Source: Paraphysomonas bandaiensis (Eukaryota > Chrysophyceae). Taken from it: a DNA stretch of 64,000 nucleotides. The notes beneath the pieces were generated by a model. The model searched no databases. It saw only the letters and a program-made list of their open reading frames with translations, and was not told the DNA's origin. Location of the stretch: positions 1-64,000 of the forward strand of contig CBFFRP010000475.1 of NCBI GenBank assembly GCA_965644295.1, given 5' to 3'. Below are positions 31,785-42,644 of this stretch, in pieces (position 1 is the first letter of the stretch; each line of letters opens with the position of its first letter). A program made the position numbers and the translations under genes.

Positions 31785-31935
31785 CATATCGGCAGTCAGC
31801 ATCTTATTTTTCGGGAATAAATTGAAGCAAATATCCTCTATATTACTGCAATACAACTATGGCTGGAATACAGATAATTGTTGTCTCAATAATAGAGCCA
31901 TCTTTGAACAAAAATACACAAAGGATGCCGATACG
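31785..31935. mobile_element. 151-bp MITE-like element, copy 3
   Basis: Ends CATATCGGCA (31785-31794) and TGCCGATACG (31926-31935) are inverted repeats with one mismatch. It has the same length as the copy at 5410-5560, and the interior is closely similar. It is inserted between the divergent MFSD9-like and PH-domain genes. Confidence 0.65.
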
Positions 31936-32077
31936 TGGTATGGTGCGTAGATAGATGCATGTATTCTGCTGTTCTGCAAGTGGATCTATATATGATCATG
32001 TCATAGACAAGAACATACATGCATATATACCCCCATCACATGCATATTATCTCATATCTCATCTCTCATATACCATC

Positions 32078-33755
32078 ATGGATCCTGAAACATTCTTACA
32101 TCACACAACATTCCCTATCATTGGTAAAGGAACTTTTAGAAAACAAGGATTAAAATTAAAACTATGGAAAGTTCGTTCCTACTGTATATACAGTAACGGT
32201 GCTCTTATAACATACGATCCAATTAAACAACAATCAACTGGAATATTTAATTGTACATATATGAATATACGTAAAGGACCTAAAAATAATTTAGATCGTT
32301 CAGGATCAATTGATTTTTCTACTACAGCAGGAGAGTCTTTAACTATATCGATAGTCAATGATGGGGATATTGATATTGTATTTGATGATATTAAAGGGGC
32401 ACAAGAGTTTTGTTATTATATTGCTATGGTTGCAAGAGTTAGTAATGTATTGGTATGTATGAAAATTATAGAATTTGGATGCTATTCATTCATTTATATG
32501 TTGCAGAGCTTTGTGCAGAGTAGAACATGGGAGTCGACAGTGTCTAGAATACAGAGTCTACCCACTCAACCTGCATTATCGAGGTTTAAGTCTCATTCAT
32601 TTTTTATGTTGTAACATTTGTTGTCAGTGATGTTGCATTACATAGTGACTCTACAGAACCCTGGATAACAGGAAACTTTTATAAACAAAGTAAGTGCAAT
32701 AGTTGCAACGTCAGAAACTTGTAAAATTTCTTTTAAGATAAATTCGGGTTGAATTTGTCTTCCAAAGTTCGAGAATATGAGATATGGTGAGTATATTAAT
32801 ACGTTATATAATGTTTATTTTTCTCTGAAACGTATTTGTAGCCCACCTGGTGTGCTTTCGTATAAGAATAGACTAGGTATAACTATTTGGGAATATTGGA
32901 AGAAAATTTATGCGTCAAATTATTTTAGGAATTATGGATAAGCTAGATATCATCGGCGTGTTTGTAAGACATTTGCAGGTGAGGATCGCTTTTATGCGTA
33001 TGCATTGGACTTGAATACATAATCTCGATGATTCTGTGGAGATATGTTTTTATTGGCTAATTGTTTGAAATTTTCTTGGTGTCGTAGATTGATTCCAGCA
33101 CCTTGGATGATGTAGACTCTCACCGAAGTAGCATTTCTGGCCCGGACTCTTCTCCGGTTGCAGTTTCTTTGTCACCTGAGGTGTGTGCGTTGGAGCTGTG
33201 TTTCCCCAACGAAGGCGGTCGGAAACTTGTCGTGTGAGTCTTCTGTTTATATAGTTATTCCGTATCGCACGCCTATATACGTTATTTATTGTATCTATAG
33301 CCATTGCTGTATAATTCGTATATGATCATGTATCCAATTGATATGTAGTGCCTTTGAGCCGGATTTGCCGTCACTCAGCGCAACACTACTTGAAGAATTC
33401 AGACGGGTTCTCACTTGGCACTGCGCCGCTATCATAGTAAACAGTGCATCAGAAACAGAATCACATCCAGTTCATCCTATAGAAGTTAACCAACCCGTGG
33501 AAGAAAATTCTGGTGCGGCTTCTAAGGTGACTACAACTTCTGAAGAGTCCACAGGTCATCCTAGCACTCCGGGTGATAATACCCGCGAGAACACTAAATG
33601 TACGGAGAAGCCACCCTTGAAATTGCCCTCCCAAGACTATATGAGTCGAGTTTTTGCGGTGGTCGTAGGAGGTAAGCTTCCATGATTATTGCTATGACTC
33701 TGACAACTCTCCAGTTTTGGCAATTGTAGTTGCAGTGATGGTATCGAGATTCTAA
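32078..33755 (+). CDS. PH-domain protein with C-terminal membrane anchor
   Basis: Multi-exon gene; visible exons include 32078-32452, 32507-32583, 32628-32689, 32738 onward, one at about 33108-33230 and one at about 33349-33670, with a final short exon ending TAA at 33753-33755. Residues about 12-120 form a PH fold (KGTFRKQGLKLKLWKVRSYCIYSNGALITYDP, shown as separate strands, and a C-terminal helix GAQEFCYYIAM). A middle region of about 230 residues (WITGNFYKQNKFG, KVREYEICPPG, LEEFRRVLTWHC) and a Ser-, Thr- and Glu-rich linker are not recognised. The end, VFAVVVGGVLAIVVAVMV, is a single tail-anchor helix. It probably binds phosphoinositides on an internal membrane; a lipid-transfer role is only a guess. 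Splice sites were called by eye. Confidence 0.7.
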
Positions 33756-34208
33756 AACAATACTCTCGTTAGTGTACTGACCCCTGTAAATAAATTCAAT
33801 CCTCCAACGTGGATCGATGTACTATTACTATTTTCGTATTTCGTAGGTTCGATACTATGTGTTGAGGTTTTCTACCCTAGAATGCCTGTCTCATGTCTCA
33901 TGGTGGTATAATGTATAATAAGCAATTTACTAAATGTTTTTGATGTTTACTATTTTTGTGTTTGAAGTTCGAATTTATTGTGCATTAGCCACCCATTTGT
34001 TTCACAAGGGTATGATGGCAGATTAAAAAGTGTGTATTCTATTGCAACCTGGCCATTTATGAATAAGCTAACAGTGAAAAGTGAAAAGCTAGTTGTAGTT
34101 CGAGTGAATTATTAAGTATCGGCTATTCGAGATTCGAGTCACATGACGCTTACATATTACATATATTATCAATAGTAGTTTAAATATGACATAACACAAA
34201 TACTTCTA
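33756..34208. other. Intergenic between convergent genes, nothing seen
   Basis: About 450 bp, AT-rich, without recognisable elements. Confidence 0.5.
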
Positions 34209-36072
34209 TTAAGAGTATATTACACCCACAAATAACCACACTGCCATGACATCCTCAGGATACGAAAATATCTTTGCTCTTACGGCATGTCGGCAGGAGG
34301 AGCATTCCGGGAAAAGAATTTTCTGTAGACCAGACAAGCTGGAGAGCTGAGACCAGATAGCATCTGGGTTACTATGATTGTAACAGGAGGGGTATCCACC
34401 AAACGTTTCCTCTGACTTCATGTTGCCTTTAAGAGATGCGTGAAAATCATCCTTACTGATTTCTACCCCCATGACCTTGTTATACTCATATGACGATAGT
34501 CCAATCTATAGTAATAATAAAATTAATCCAACAAACAGTAAATACCAACAAACGTACATGAAATGTTGTGGCCAGAGCATCATCAAAATGTGTGTACAAA
34601 TCCTTCGACAGACGTTGTGTGGCAATTCTCTCCTTGATTCCCTCTTCCAGAAGTGATTCTAAGGCTCCTGTTTCATGTGGAGAGAGTACTGCAGATCTTG
34701 TCAAAAGCCGAGATACTCTCGCACCAGGGTGCGTAAGTGACGTTGTGAGAACGTGCATAGGCATGGATGCAAATTTACTACTATCTGTTAAGTCGAAAGA
34801 CATATACGAGCATCCTCTGGAGAAGGAGGGACCATTCGCGAGGCCACAGTGCACTTGAGTATTGATAAGAAAACAGTTATGACGAAATAGCTGGTGTATT
34901 TCTCCAAATCGATGAGGCTTAGGTGATTTATGAGTACCCTCAAGTCGCGGGTGTGAGTGTGGCATCTCCCACTGGACGCCCGAAACGGCATCCCAAAGAG
35001 TTACTCGGGGGTTCTGTTTTCCTCCATAAGAAGCGTCCAGAGTGACTACCCAGCAGTACGGTCGATGTTCCAATCGGTCGGAGTTGTCGGCACCATTTGA
35101 GGTAAGTACAGTACCAAGAGCTACATACGCATCAAGTCCCCAACCCAAGAGCATAGAACATAGTAGAATCGCATGATCCTCCACATCACCCTGTAGTCGG
35201 CTCAGCGTCGCATGAGCTGAACGCCAGGTTTCCACACGACCACCAACTAGACCGACTTCCCGAACATAAGGGATCAATGACACAAATCTGGCAGTGAACC
35301 GGGGGTTCAGCATACTCCGAGGTGGAATTATGGGATGCACTAAGGAGCACACAGAGCGGTGATATCCTAATTCATCCTCTGCCACCACCTTGACTACTCG
35401 TTCTTTCACATGTGGACAGTCTTTTACCACCTTACTCCACCATCCCCGAGCAGCGTGATACAGAGCCCTGTTGTCATCTGCCAGTCGTGTCTGGTAAGAC
35501 CATATCATTTCTTCAATCTGTGCTTGAGGTCGGGATGTAAGGTCCACATCAGGGGGAAGGTTCGCCAGCTTCAGACGAGCATAAAGTACGCCTGCACCAA
35601 CTCCCATACGAACACCATCTAACTCACATGCAAGCAATTCAACGCTAATATAGTCCTCCGTATGAAGTAGTGCATATCGAAAATCTACAACTGCAGCTGC
35701 AACCATTGTACGTATAGACCCTTGTCCAACACAATTCTTTGGAACATGCTTATCACCCGAAGCTGTTATATATATCAACACAGGTGAATCTAAAGATAAC
35801 AATGAATGTAATGTAATAACCCCATCTACATGATCTAATCCAAATGAACATGTATAATCAAATACAGGATCATTGGATGCAATACAGAGTGTTTGATGAG
35901 ATCGAATGACATCATTACCAAACAATACATGTACTTGTAGATAATGAACACGATCAGGATCAACACTTAATGCTTTAGCTGCAACAACTTCAACTTGAAG
36001 AATAGGTCCTGTAATGGATGTCATATGTACGGGATTATCATCTTTATAAGTATTCTGAGATGTATCAGACAT
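34209..36072 (-). CDS. CEP76: Centrosomal protein CEP76-like
   Basis: Exons 34558-36072 and 34209-34505 with a 52-nt intron; 603 aa, close to the family length. The N-terminal half carries a C2-like domain (ILQVEVVAAKALS to about residue 155). The C-terminal half has the transglutaminase-like fold typical of CEP76: the segment GDVEDHAILLCSMLLGWGLDAYV, followed by WVVTLDASYGG, WDAVSGVQWEMP, and FNH-like RHNCFLINTQ near the IHQLF motif. Known CEP76 is a centriolar protein restraining centriole reduplication. The catalytic Cys of active transglutaminases appears replaced, as in the family. Its presence implies the organism builds centrioles or basal bodies. Confidence 0.85.
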
Positions 36073-36756
36073 GTTTCTATATATATATATGTATGTATCA
36101 ATACAGTGAATGGATTATATAATCAATCAAACAAACTGTATGTTTCTTTTAATCTGTTTCTTAATGAAATTTAAAGATAATGTTGGTAATGTATCATGAA
36201 TTATATAAACTAAGTTGTATTTAAGTGAGCTGATATGATGGATGGTTTCTATTGATATACATGGAAATAATGTATAGAAATAGACGTAAAAAGGCAGGGT
36301 TTTATATGGATGGATGATTATATATTTGAGATTTGAATTTTATAACCAATAATATGATAGGATTTTATTTTATTGTATGATTATTGGTTATATTCTACTC
36401 TGTGGACTTGTGTGTGTATACTCAGCTGAAAAGCTCAAGAATTTGTTAAAAATGCATATTTTGTATATTTGTAAGAAAATTTCGGGTATATTTATGTTGT
36501 CCTTCATGAAAATCGACACTTTTAAGCACTATTTCTTCAGCACAAGAATAGTATACAGCTTAGATCTTTATCGCTACATAATATCCACATGCACAGCAAA
36601 AGCATGTCGAACTCAAATGAAAGAAAAGAAAGTGACATAATGGTTTATTGAACATGTACTTGCATTCATTGGTTGTGACAACCAACTAAGTGCCATCATT
36701 AAGTTTGTTTCCTTAAGTGTTTTATGGTAGCGAGTAGAATTCCTCCTCGAGTATTC
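36073..36756. other. Intergenic, nothing recognised
   Basis: AT-rich DNA upstream of CEP76; a frame of 87 codons at 36377-36640 has no motifs and no coding-like composition. Confidence 0.45.
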
Positions 36757-36940
36757 TTCTCAATTCTGAGCGCCTACTTAGGTAGATCCAGGTGGGGGCC
36801 GTGTGGGTACCTAACCAATACTTGATTAAGTCCCATACGTTATTTGCTAGCTACCTACTGAAGCTACATCATTATCACACGGTATTCAGCGCTGAATATG
36901 CAGTGAGAACCCGGGTGGGGAGCCGCTGAACTAAGCAATG
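36757..36940. repeat. Second dispersed repeat family, copy 2
   Basis: Matches 21290-21470 through GAGCGC.TACTT.GGTAGA, GTTATTTGCTAGCTACCTA and AGCGCTGAATATGCAGTGAGAACCCG. Non-coding; about 184 bp, with differences scattered along its length. Confidence 0.55.
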
Positions 36941-37524
36941 TGATTCATATACCAAGAGATGTATCTGTTTCCTATTCAATAGTTACATGTTTAAATGCAA
37001 TGCTGTTCCTCCCTCAGAGTATGCTAGTTTTTTATTGCCAAGGTACTAGTTGTAACTATGTATACTTGTACCACTGTTTAAGTGCGTATATAATGAAAAT
37101 TTTTCATGTTACCCTTGCTCTATATATCGATTGTATAAGACTTCATACATGCCTGTGTAAAGTTTCGGATGTTTAAACTTGCAAAATGCCATCTACAACA
37201 CTATAATAGTGGATTCAGGTATAACTTCATGGAGAAAGAAAGGAAAGGCATGGTGTTGTGCTTAATACTGCATGAAATAATCGCGGTAACAGTAACGAAG
37301 ATTATAAGTTTAAGTTTGGGACATACTTTATTTAACAACCATGTACTCACATACGCAAGTAGTGCAATTATGTGATATAGTGAACCCTATCACCCTGCGA
37401 ATGCGCGATTGCCTACGATCATTGCCAACCATGCGTACGGCCTCACGCCACGTGTCAAAACTCATCAAATGCCTGGTTACAAAAGCTAATCTAGTTAACA
37501 GTACTCGTAACATCTTCTCTAACA
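36941..37524. other. Intergenic downstream of the AUX1/LAX-like gene, nothing recognised
   Basis: About 580 bp; frames of 60-78 codons on both strands carry no motifs. Confidence 0.45.
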
Positions 37525-39026
37525 CTAACACTGATAGCATTTAGCAAAATACTCAAACTCATCCAAATCTCTCAAGAATTTGACCATAGCAGCATAGCCC
37601 CCTACCCCAACACCAGCAAATATGAGCACACCAGCTAAAAACCAGTTGACAGCACGCATATAGGGTATATGCGCCCATTGAGGCGGAGCTTTGACCATAT
37701 CTTTATGATGGTCTACATTCGCAAACGCGATGTTATATGATAAAAGAGGAATTATATAAGTCGCCATGCTCATTGCAAATGCCCCCAAAAGCGAGTTCAC
37801 AGACCCATAAAACGGAAATGCAATAGCCATGAAAAGTATGGCCCCAGCAATGGGAAGTCTAGACAATACACGTATGTGGTACGAGCTTCCGTGAATGCCC
37901 AAATATTCCTCCCACATATGATATAAAGGCCCAGAGAAGAGACCGAATGCCACCATTTGATGTAGGCACATAAGAACAATTCCGATGTCTCTCTGCGGAG
38001 ATCTTTGAAATAGATTGAATGAATTCGCATCGTCCCGAGCATCATCGCCAAAGTTATAATACACACTAATTGCATTGGGCAGTGTAAGTGTGAAAACATA
38101 GATATACGACAGAAGATACGATCTGTCATAAGTAGACGGGTCGTTCATCACGTCTGCAACTTCAATATTGGAACTATGACCACCAAAAGTAAACATTATA
38201 TTTGTGAACCCCATGAAATAATTGATCAATGTATCTGGGGCCGAATACGTTACGTTACTATCTCTACCGTGCAGGTTAGATTGAGTCGTCATAAACCACG
38301 AAGTATAAGTGGTAGAGACGATTCCTATGACAGACATAAACCGGTAGTGGCGAAAGTTCGGAATAAATATCATAAGAGTAAATAGCATACCCCACAGGAG
38401 TCCCCAGTCTCGCTTGCTGAGACTGTCATCGAGGATATGAAAATTGGACGAAGTAGCAATAATTTGTACTGTGGACAAGCCAATGAGGGATAAGTATATG
38501 ATTACTCTTGTGACCTTTCCAGCAGTCGAGCCAACAAAATATGTTATCACCTCTGCGGCAAACATTAGCACATTTACTGCGCTGATCATACAACATAAGT
38601 CATACCTGTGTATGTCACAATGTGATGCTTGTCATTATAATACGGATGCGATGTATCAGTATTTATTTTGTGTCTATACTCCGCATGTAAACTGATTAAA
38701 AGAAAGTTTGTGTACAAAGCCAAAGTAGCAAAGAACACTTCCATGAATATACCCGAATAAATTCCAACAAGTGAGAAGGAATATGGAAGGGTCAATATAA
38801 CTTGTCCAACTTCCTTTGAAGCGGCTAATAAGAACCCATCAAATATCGTCCCTCCTTCAAATATATGTTTCATTGTCATACAATCTGTTGATTTTTTATC
38901 ATTGGATTGTTCTAATGGTCTTATCTCACTGCCACCTGTCTCATCAGCGGGTATATCTTGTTTATAAAATGGACTGATAGTCGTTTCATTCATCTTCTTT
39001 ATTTTATTATATTTTTGATCAGTCAT
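37525..39026 (-). CDS. AUX1/LAX-like amino acid/auxin permease (AAAP family)
   Basis: Exons 38606-39026 and 37525-38576 with a 29-nt intron; 490 aa, the size of plant AUX1/LAX. Family-specific blocks run the whole length: EVGQVILTLPYSFSLVGI in helix 1, LSKRDWGLLWGMLF, the stretch from IPNFRHYR to TTYTSWFMT, NIMFTFGGHS, YVFTLTLPNAISVYYNFGDD, LHQMVAFGLFSGPLY, RLPIAGAILFMAIAFPFYGS and the ending FAKCYQC, which closely resembles the AUX1/LAX C-terminus. Plant members are proton-coupled auxin importers at the plasma membrane. Whether this one moves auxin, tryptophan or another amino acid is not shown. About 80 hydrophilic N-terminal residues precede the first helix. Confidence 0.85.
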
Positions 39027-39646
39027 ATATGTATAAACTATAATAGAAACATGATTGAATGTATATGAATGATGTGGAAGTGGAAAGATGGAGAAGGGGG
39101 GGTTGTTAGTTCGATGGAAAGATATGTCCCCTGGTTGTATATGTATATATAGCCTTACACACCTGTCGATATATAGCTACTCTGCTGTGTACAGGCAGAG
39201 AGTATCCATGTAACATATGCAGTGTACAGTACAGCATGCTGATGTACACTCTGTACCAATGATGTACTTCTATATGTACTGATGTACAGGCCATACTGAA
39301 AATCTTCCAAATAACTGAATAAAACTCTTAAAGATTCTTAAAAATTAGATACCACTGTATTTAAATTTAACCTTTTCAAAAAATCAAATAATTGGTTGGT
39401 TTTCTTATACACTATACTGCTATACTGTGTATGGTTATACAGAGTACATGTACTCCTATACATATATCTCCTGTATGTATACATACATATATATATATAC
39501 GTACATAGCATGCATACATCTGAATTTAAATTCCAAATCAATTGATAAGAAACAAACACAATTCCATTCAAATACAAGTAAGATAAACATATCTGTGTAC
39601 ACTTAATTATTAATTTAAACAATACACATTCATTTCATCTATTATC
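39027..39646. other. Intergenic between divergent genes, AT-rich
   Basis: Contains TA/CATA tracts near 39460-39500 and short repeats of GATGTAC/GTACTG around 39220-39290. No gene; presumably promoters for the permease and the nucleoside kinase. Confidence 0.45.
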
Positions 39647-40507
39647 ATGTCGTCAACACTCACCCATGATTTCAATTCAGCCAATTGTGAAGGCTTATTT
39701 ATCGGTATATCAGGTAACACACTATCTCCCCCGTAACCATACCTTATAATCTATAATTCAGGTCTTATTGGGGCTGGCAAATCAACCCTAGCTGCTGCAC
39801 TTGCAAAGGAACTCGGATTACCAGTGTATTATGAGCCTGTAGTGGATAACGTCTATCTGGCAGACTTCTATCAAGATATGAAGAAATACAGCTTCCCACT
39901 ACAAATATTTCTATTAAACAAGCGATTCAAGCAACAGCAACAGATAATTTGGGAAGGCAAGGGTGGGGTTCAAGACCGGACGATATATGAGGATAGTGTT
40001 TTTGCGCGCATGCTTCGTGATTCCGGACATATGGAGGAGCGGGACTTCCGGACTTATATGGAACTTTTCAATAATATGTCCAACTTTATGAAGAAGCCTA
40101 ATATTATTGTCCACCTTGATGTATCCCCTGAGGAGAGGTAACACTCCTTGTGTATAGTATCTTGGGCTCATGTGTGTGTATGTAGTGTTCGTCGCATCAA
40201 ACTCCGCAATCGGGACTGCGAGTCGGGAATTTCCGTTGAATACTTGCAAGCGCTGTACAACGCCTACGAAACCTTTATTGCTGACATTGCACGAGTTATC
40301 CCTGTTATCAAGGTGGACTACAGCCGCTTCCGTACTGCTGAAGAAATGGCGAAAATGATCAAGGCTGAGTACGCTGAAATCGCGAATGTCCGTCACGTGC
40401 ACTTCAATACCCCCTCCCCTAGTAGCGCCATAACTGCATCCACTGATAACACGGCCGAAGATTCTGATATCAGTATTGATCTTGGAACCCTCGAGGTGTC
40501 TTCCTAA
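39647..40507 (+). CDS. Deoxyribonucleoside kinase
   Basis: Exons 39647-39713, 39762-40137 and 40186-40507 with two 48-nt introns; 254 aa. The P-loop spans the first splice site and reads ISGLIGAGKSTLA. Further family motifs are YYEPVVDNVYL, the substrate-site VQDRTIYEDSVFA (an ERS-like block) and a lid with RRIKLRNRDCESGI. This matches the dCK/dGK/TK2/insect dNK fold, which phosphorylates deoxynucleosides in the salvage pathway. Base preference cannot be read safely. The C-terminal 40 residues are Ser-, Thr- and Asp-rich and probably disordered. Confidence 0.9.
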
Positions 40508-41088
40508 AGCTCTTTCGGCTGTTGTCTCTTCCTCCATGAACTAATGTGAATTGTGTCTCGATGTGGTTCACGTCGGGTTGCTCTTATTATATATGTCTGT
40601 ATACCATTGCTTGGTGGTATGATCAATTTGAAATAATAGCTGTGTATAGTTTGTTGCTTGTGTATTATCGGAGTAAAAAGCAGCATCGTTACAACTTCAG
40701 ATTTCGAACGCACAATATTTTGAAAATGTGTATTGTAGAATACTCATCGATTCACGATCGGCGTATGTACAATGTACACAGCCGATTGATGAGGGGTGCC
40801 AAGCAAAGATAGACACGTAAAAAAGTCTTTTTGCCATGTGATACCATACATACATGCAGCAAATTTTTCTGGTTGTATAATGTATAATATATCGTATGAC
40901 ATATGGCATCCCTTAAGGAAAGTGAATAGCCAATTTTACGACTACTAGCCAGCTAAGTACGCACGTACTACTAGCTAATACTAGCTAAGATGTAAGACGC
41001 AGTATAAAGATTTTTCTTAATTCAAACGCTTCATATAAACTAGTGGGGTAAAACAGCTATCTTTCGCATCCCCCATTAATCATTTTAA
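40508..41088. other. Intergenic between convergent genes, nothing recognised
   Basis: About 580 bp; contains repeated CTAGCTA/ACTAGC tracts near 40945-40990 only. Confidence 0.45.
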
Positions 41089-41961
41089 CTAATTTAATAA
41101 ATGTTTCGCATGGAATCGGATGTGATCCTCCATGAAAGATGATATGAAGAAGTAACTGTGATCATACCCTTCGTGTAGGCGGAGCGTGAGGCCCTGCCCA
41201 CATGACTCGCAGGCCTCCTTGAGGGCCTCGGGTTTCAGCTGGTTCTCCAAGAATCCATCCGCAAGACCCATATCAACCAGTATATCGTCATATGCACTGC
41301 GACCCCGAGACTTTAGTAGCATACAAGCGTCATAGGCTTCCCAGGTTGTCTTGTCCTCTCCCAGGTATCCACTAAAAGCTTTCACACCCCAGGGACAGTC
41401 CATTGGATGGCAGATAGGAGAAAATGCACTCACACTCTTATAAGCTTGTTGATTCTTAAGGGCAATAGTGAGCGCTCCATGACCCCCCATACTGTGCCCA
41501 GTGATGCCCATGTTCGATACGTCAATCTGGGGGAAATTCGCGGAAATAACTTGGGGAAGCTCTTGCACTATATACGAGTACATGCGATAGTTGTTTGCCC
41601 ATGGTTCCGCAGTGGCATCCAAGTAAAATCCAGCTCCAGTACCGAAATCCCAGCTGTCATTATCACCAGGAATATCAACATTTCTAGGAGATGTGTCAGG
41701 TGCGATAAAGGCAATATTCAACTCCGCCAATGCTCTAAATGCCCCGCCTTTCTGACACACATTCTCATCTGTACAAGTTAGACCTGATAAGTATAGTAAT
41801 GAGGGTAGTTTATTCGATGTATCAGATGCTGCAGGTGGCAAATAGACAGCACATGTCATTGTACATCTTGTTTGAGTAGATGAATGAGTGAATCTCACTA
41901 AATGACCACCAAAGCATTTTACTTTGGACTTAATTTCGATATTTGATGATGTGGATGACAT
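41089..41961 (-). CDS. ESD: S-formylglutathione hydrolase (esterase D)
   Basis: I start at ATG 41961 (MSSTSSNIEIKSKVKCFGG), giving 290 aa; the frame extends upstream only through leader and repeat sequence. The alpha/beta-hydrolase shows the block LLYLSGLTCTDENVCQKGGA, FIAPDTSPRN, the GAGFYLDAT region and the nucleophile elbow GITGHSMGGHGALT. The acid comes from the DMGLADGFL region and the histidine from EGYDHSYFFISSF. It hydrolyses S-formylglutathione to formate and glutathione in cytosolic formaldehyde detoxification. It is intronless here, unlike most neighbours. Confidence 0.95.
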   Translation of the reverse strand: MSSTSSNIEIKSKVKCFGGHLVRFTHSSTQTRCTMTCAVYLPPAASDTSNKLPSLLYLSGLTCTDENVCQKGGAFRALAELNIAFIAPDTSPRNVDIPGDNDSWDFGTGAGFYLDATAEPWANNYRMYSYIVQELPQVISANFPQIDVSNMGITGHSMGGHGALTIALKNQQAYKSVSAFSPICHPMDCPWGVKAFSGYLGEDKTTWEAYDACMLLKSRGRSAYDDILVDMGLADGFLENQLKPEALKEACESCGQGLTLRLHEGYDHSYFFISSFMEDHIRFHAKHLLN

Positions 41962-42076
41962 GGTGCTGGTGGTGGAGTATGAGAGATGTTCCAATAGAAT
42001 ATATGAAGAAGAGAGATATATGTATGTATGTACAGAGTATATATGCAGAGTAGGAATTCCTATACAGAGATGTAGG

Positions 42077-42424
42077 TAGGTAGGTATGTACAATATCTAT
42101 GTACGTCTGTATTTATGTATGCATGTACGTATGTATTTATGTATGTATGTACGTATGTATGTATGTATGTATGCATGTATGTATGCATGTATGTATGTAT
42201 GTATGTATTTATGTATGCATGTACGTATGTATTTATGTATGTATGTACGTATGTATGTATGTATGTATGTACGTATGTATGTATGTATGTATGTATGTAT
42301 GTATGTATGTAGGTATGTATGTATGTATGTATGTATGTATGTATGTATGTATGTATGTATGTATGTATGTATGTATGTACGTATGTATGTATGTATGTAT
42401 GTATGTGTGTATGTACGTATGTAA
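42077..42424. repeat. GTAT tetranucleotide microsatellite
   Basis: Nearly pure (GTAT)n with scattered GTAC, GCAT and TTAT variants over about 350 bp, flanked by (GTAG) tracts near 42070 and 42435-42462. All frames are open because the unit lacks stops, so the Tyr-Ile-His-Thr and Met-Tyr-Val-Cys frames here are not genes. It lies in the shared upstream region of the ESD and dehydrogenase genes. Confidence 0.95.
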
Positions 42425-42644
42425 GTATATTAGTAGGCAGGTAGGTAGGTAGGTAGGTAGGTACGAGATTGGTATGTTTATGTTGTATGTATACGTATAC
42501 AGTGTGGATATATGTATTGCCGATAGGAAACATACACACTGCTGTATGTATGGTGTATATATACATACATGTGTATGGTGAGGTTGGTAGATATCCACAA
42601 GTTGTCTCGTCTCATATCTCCAATCCATCTCCTCCATATCTATT

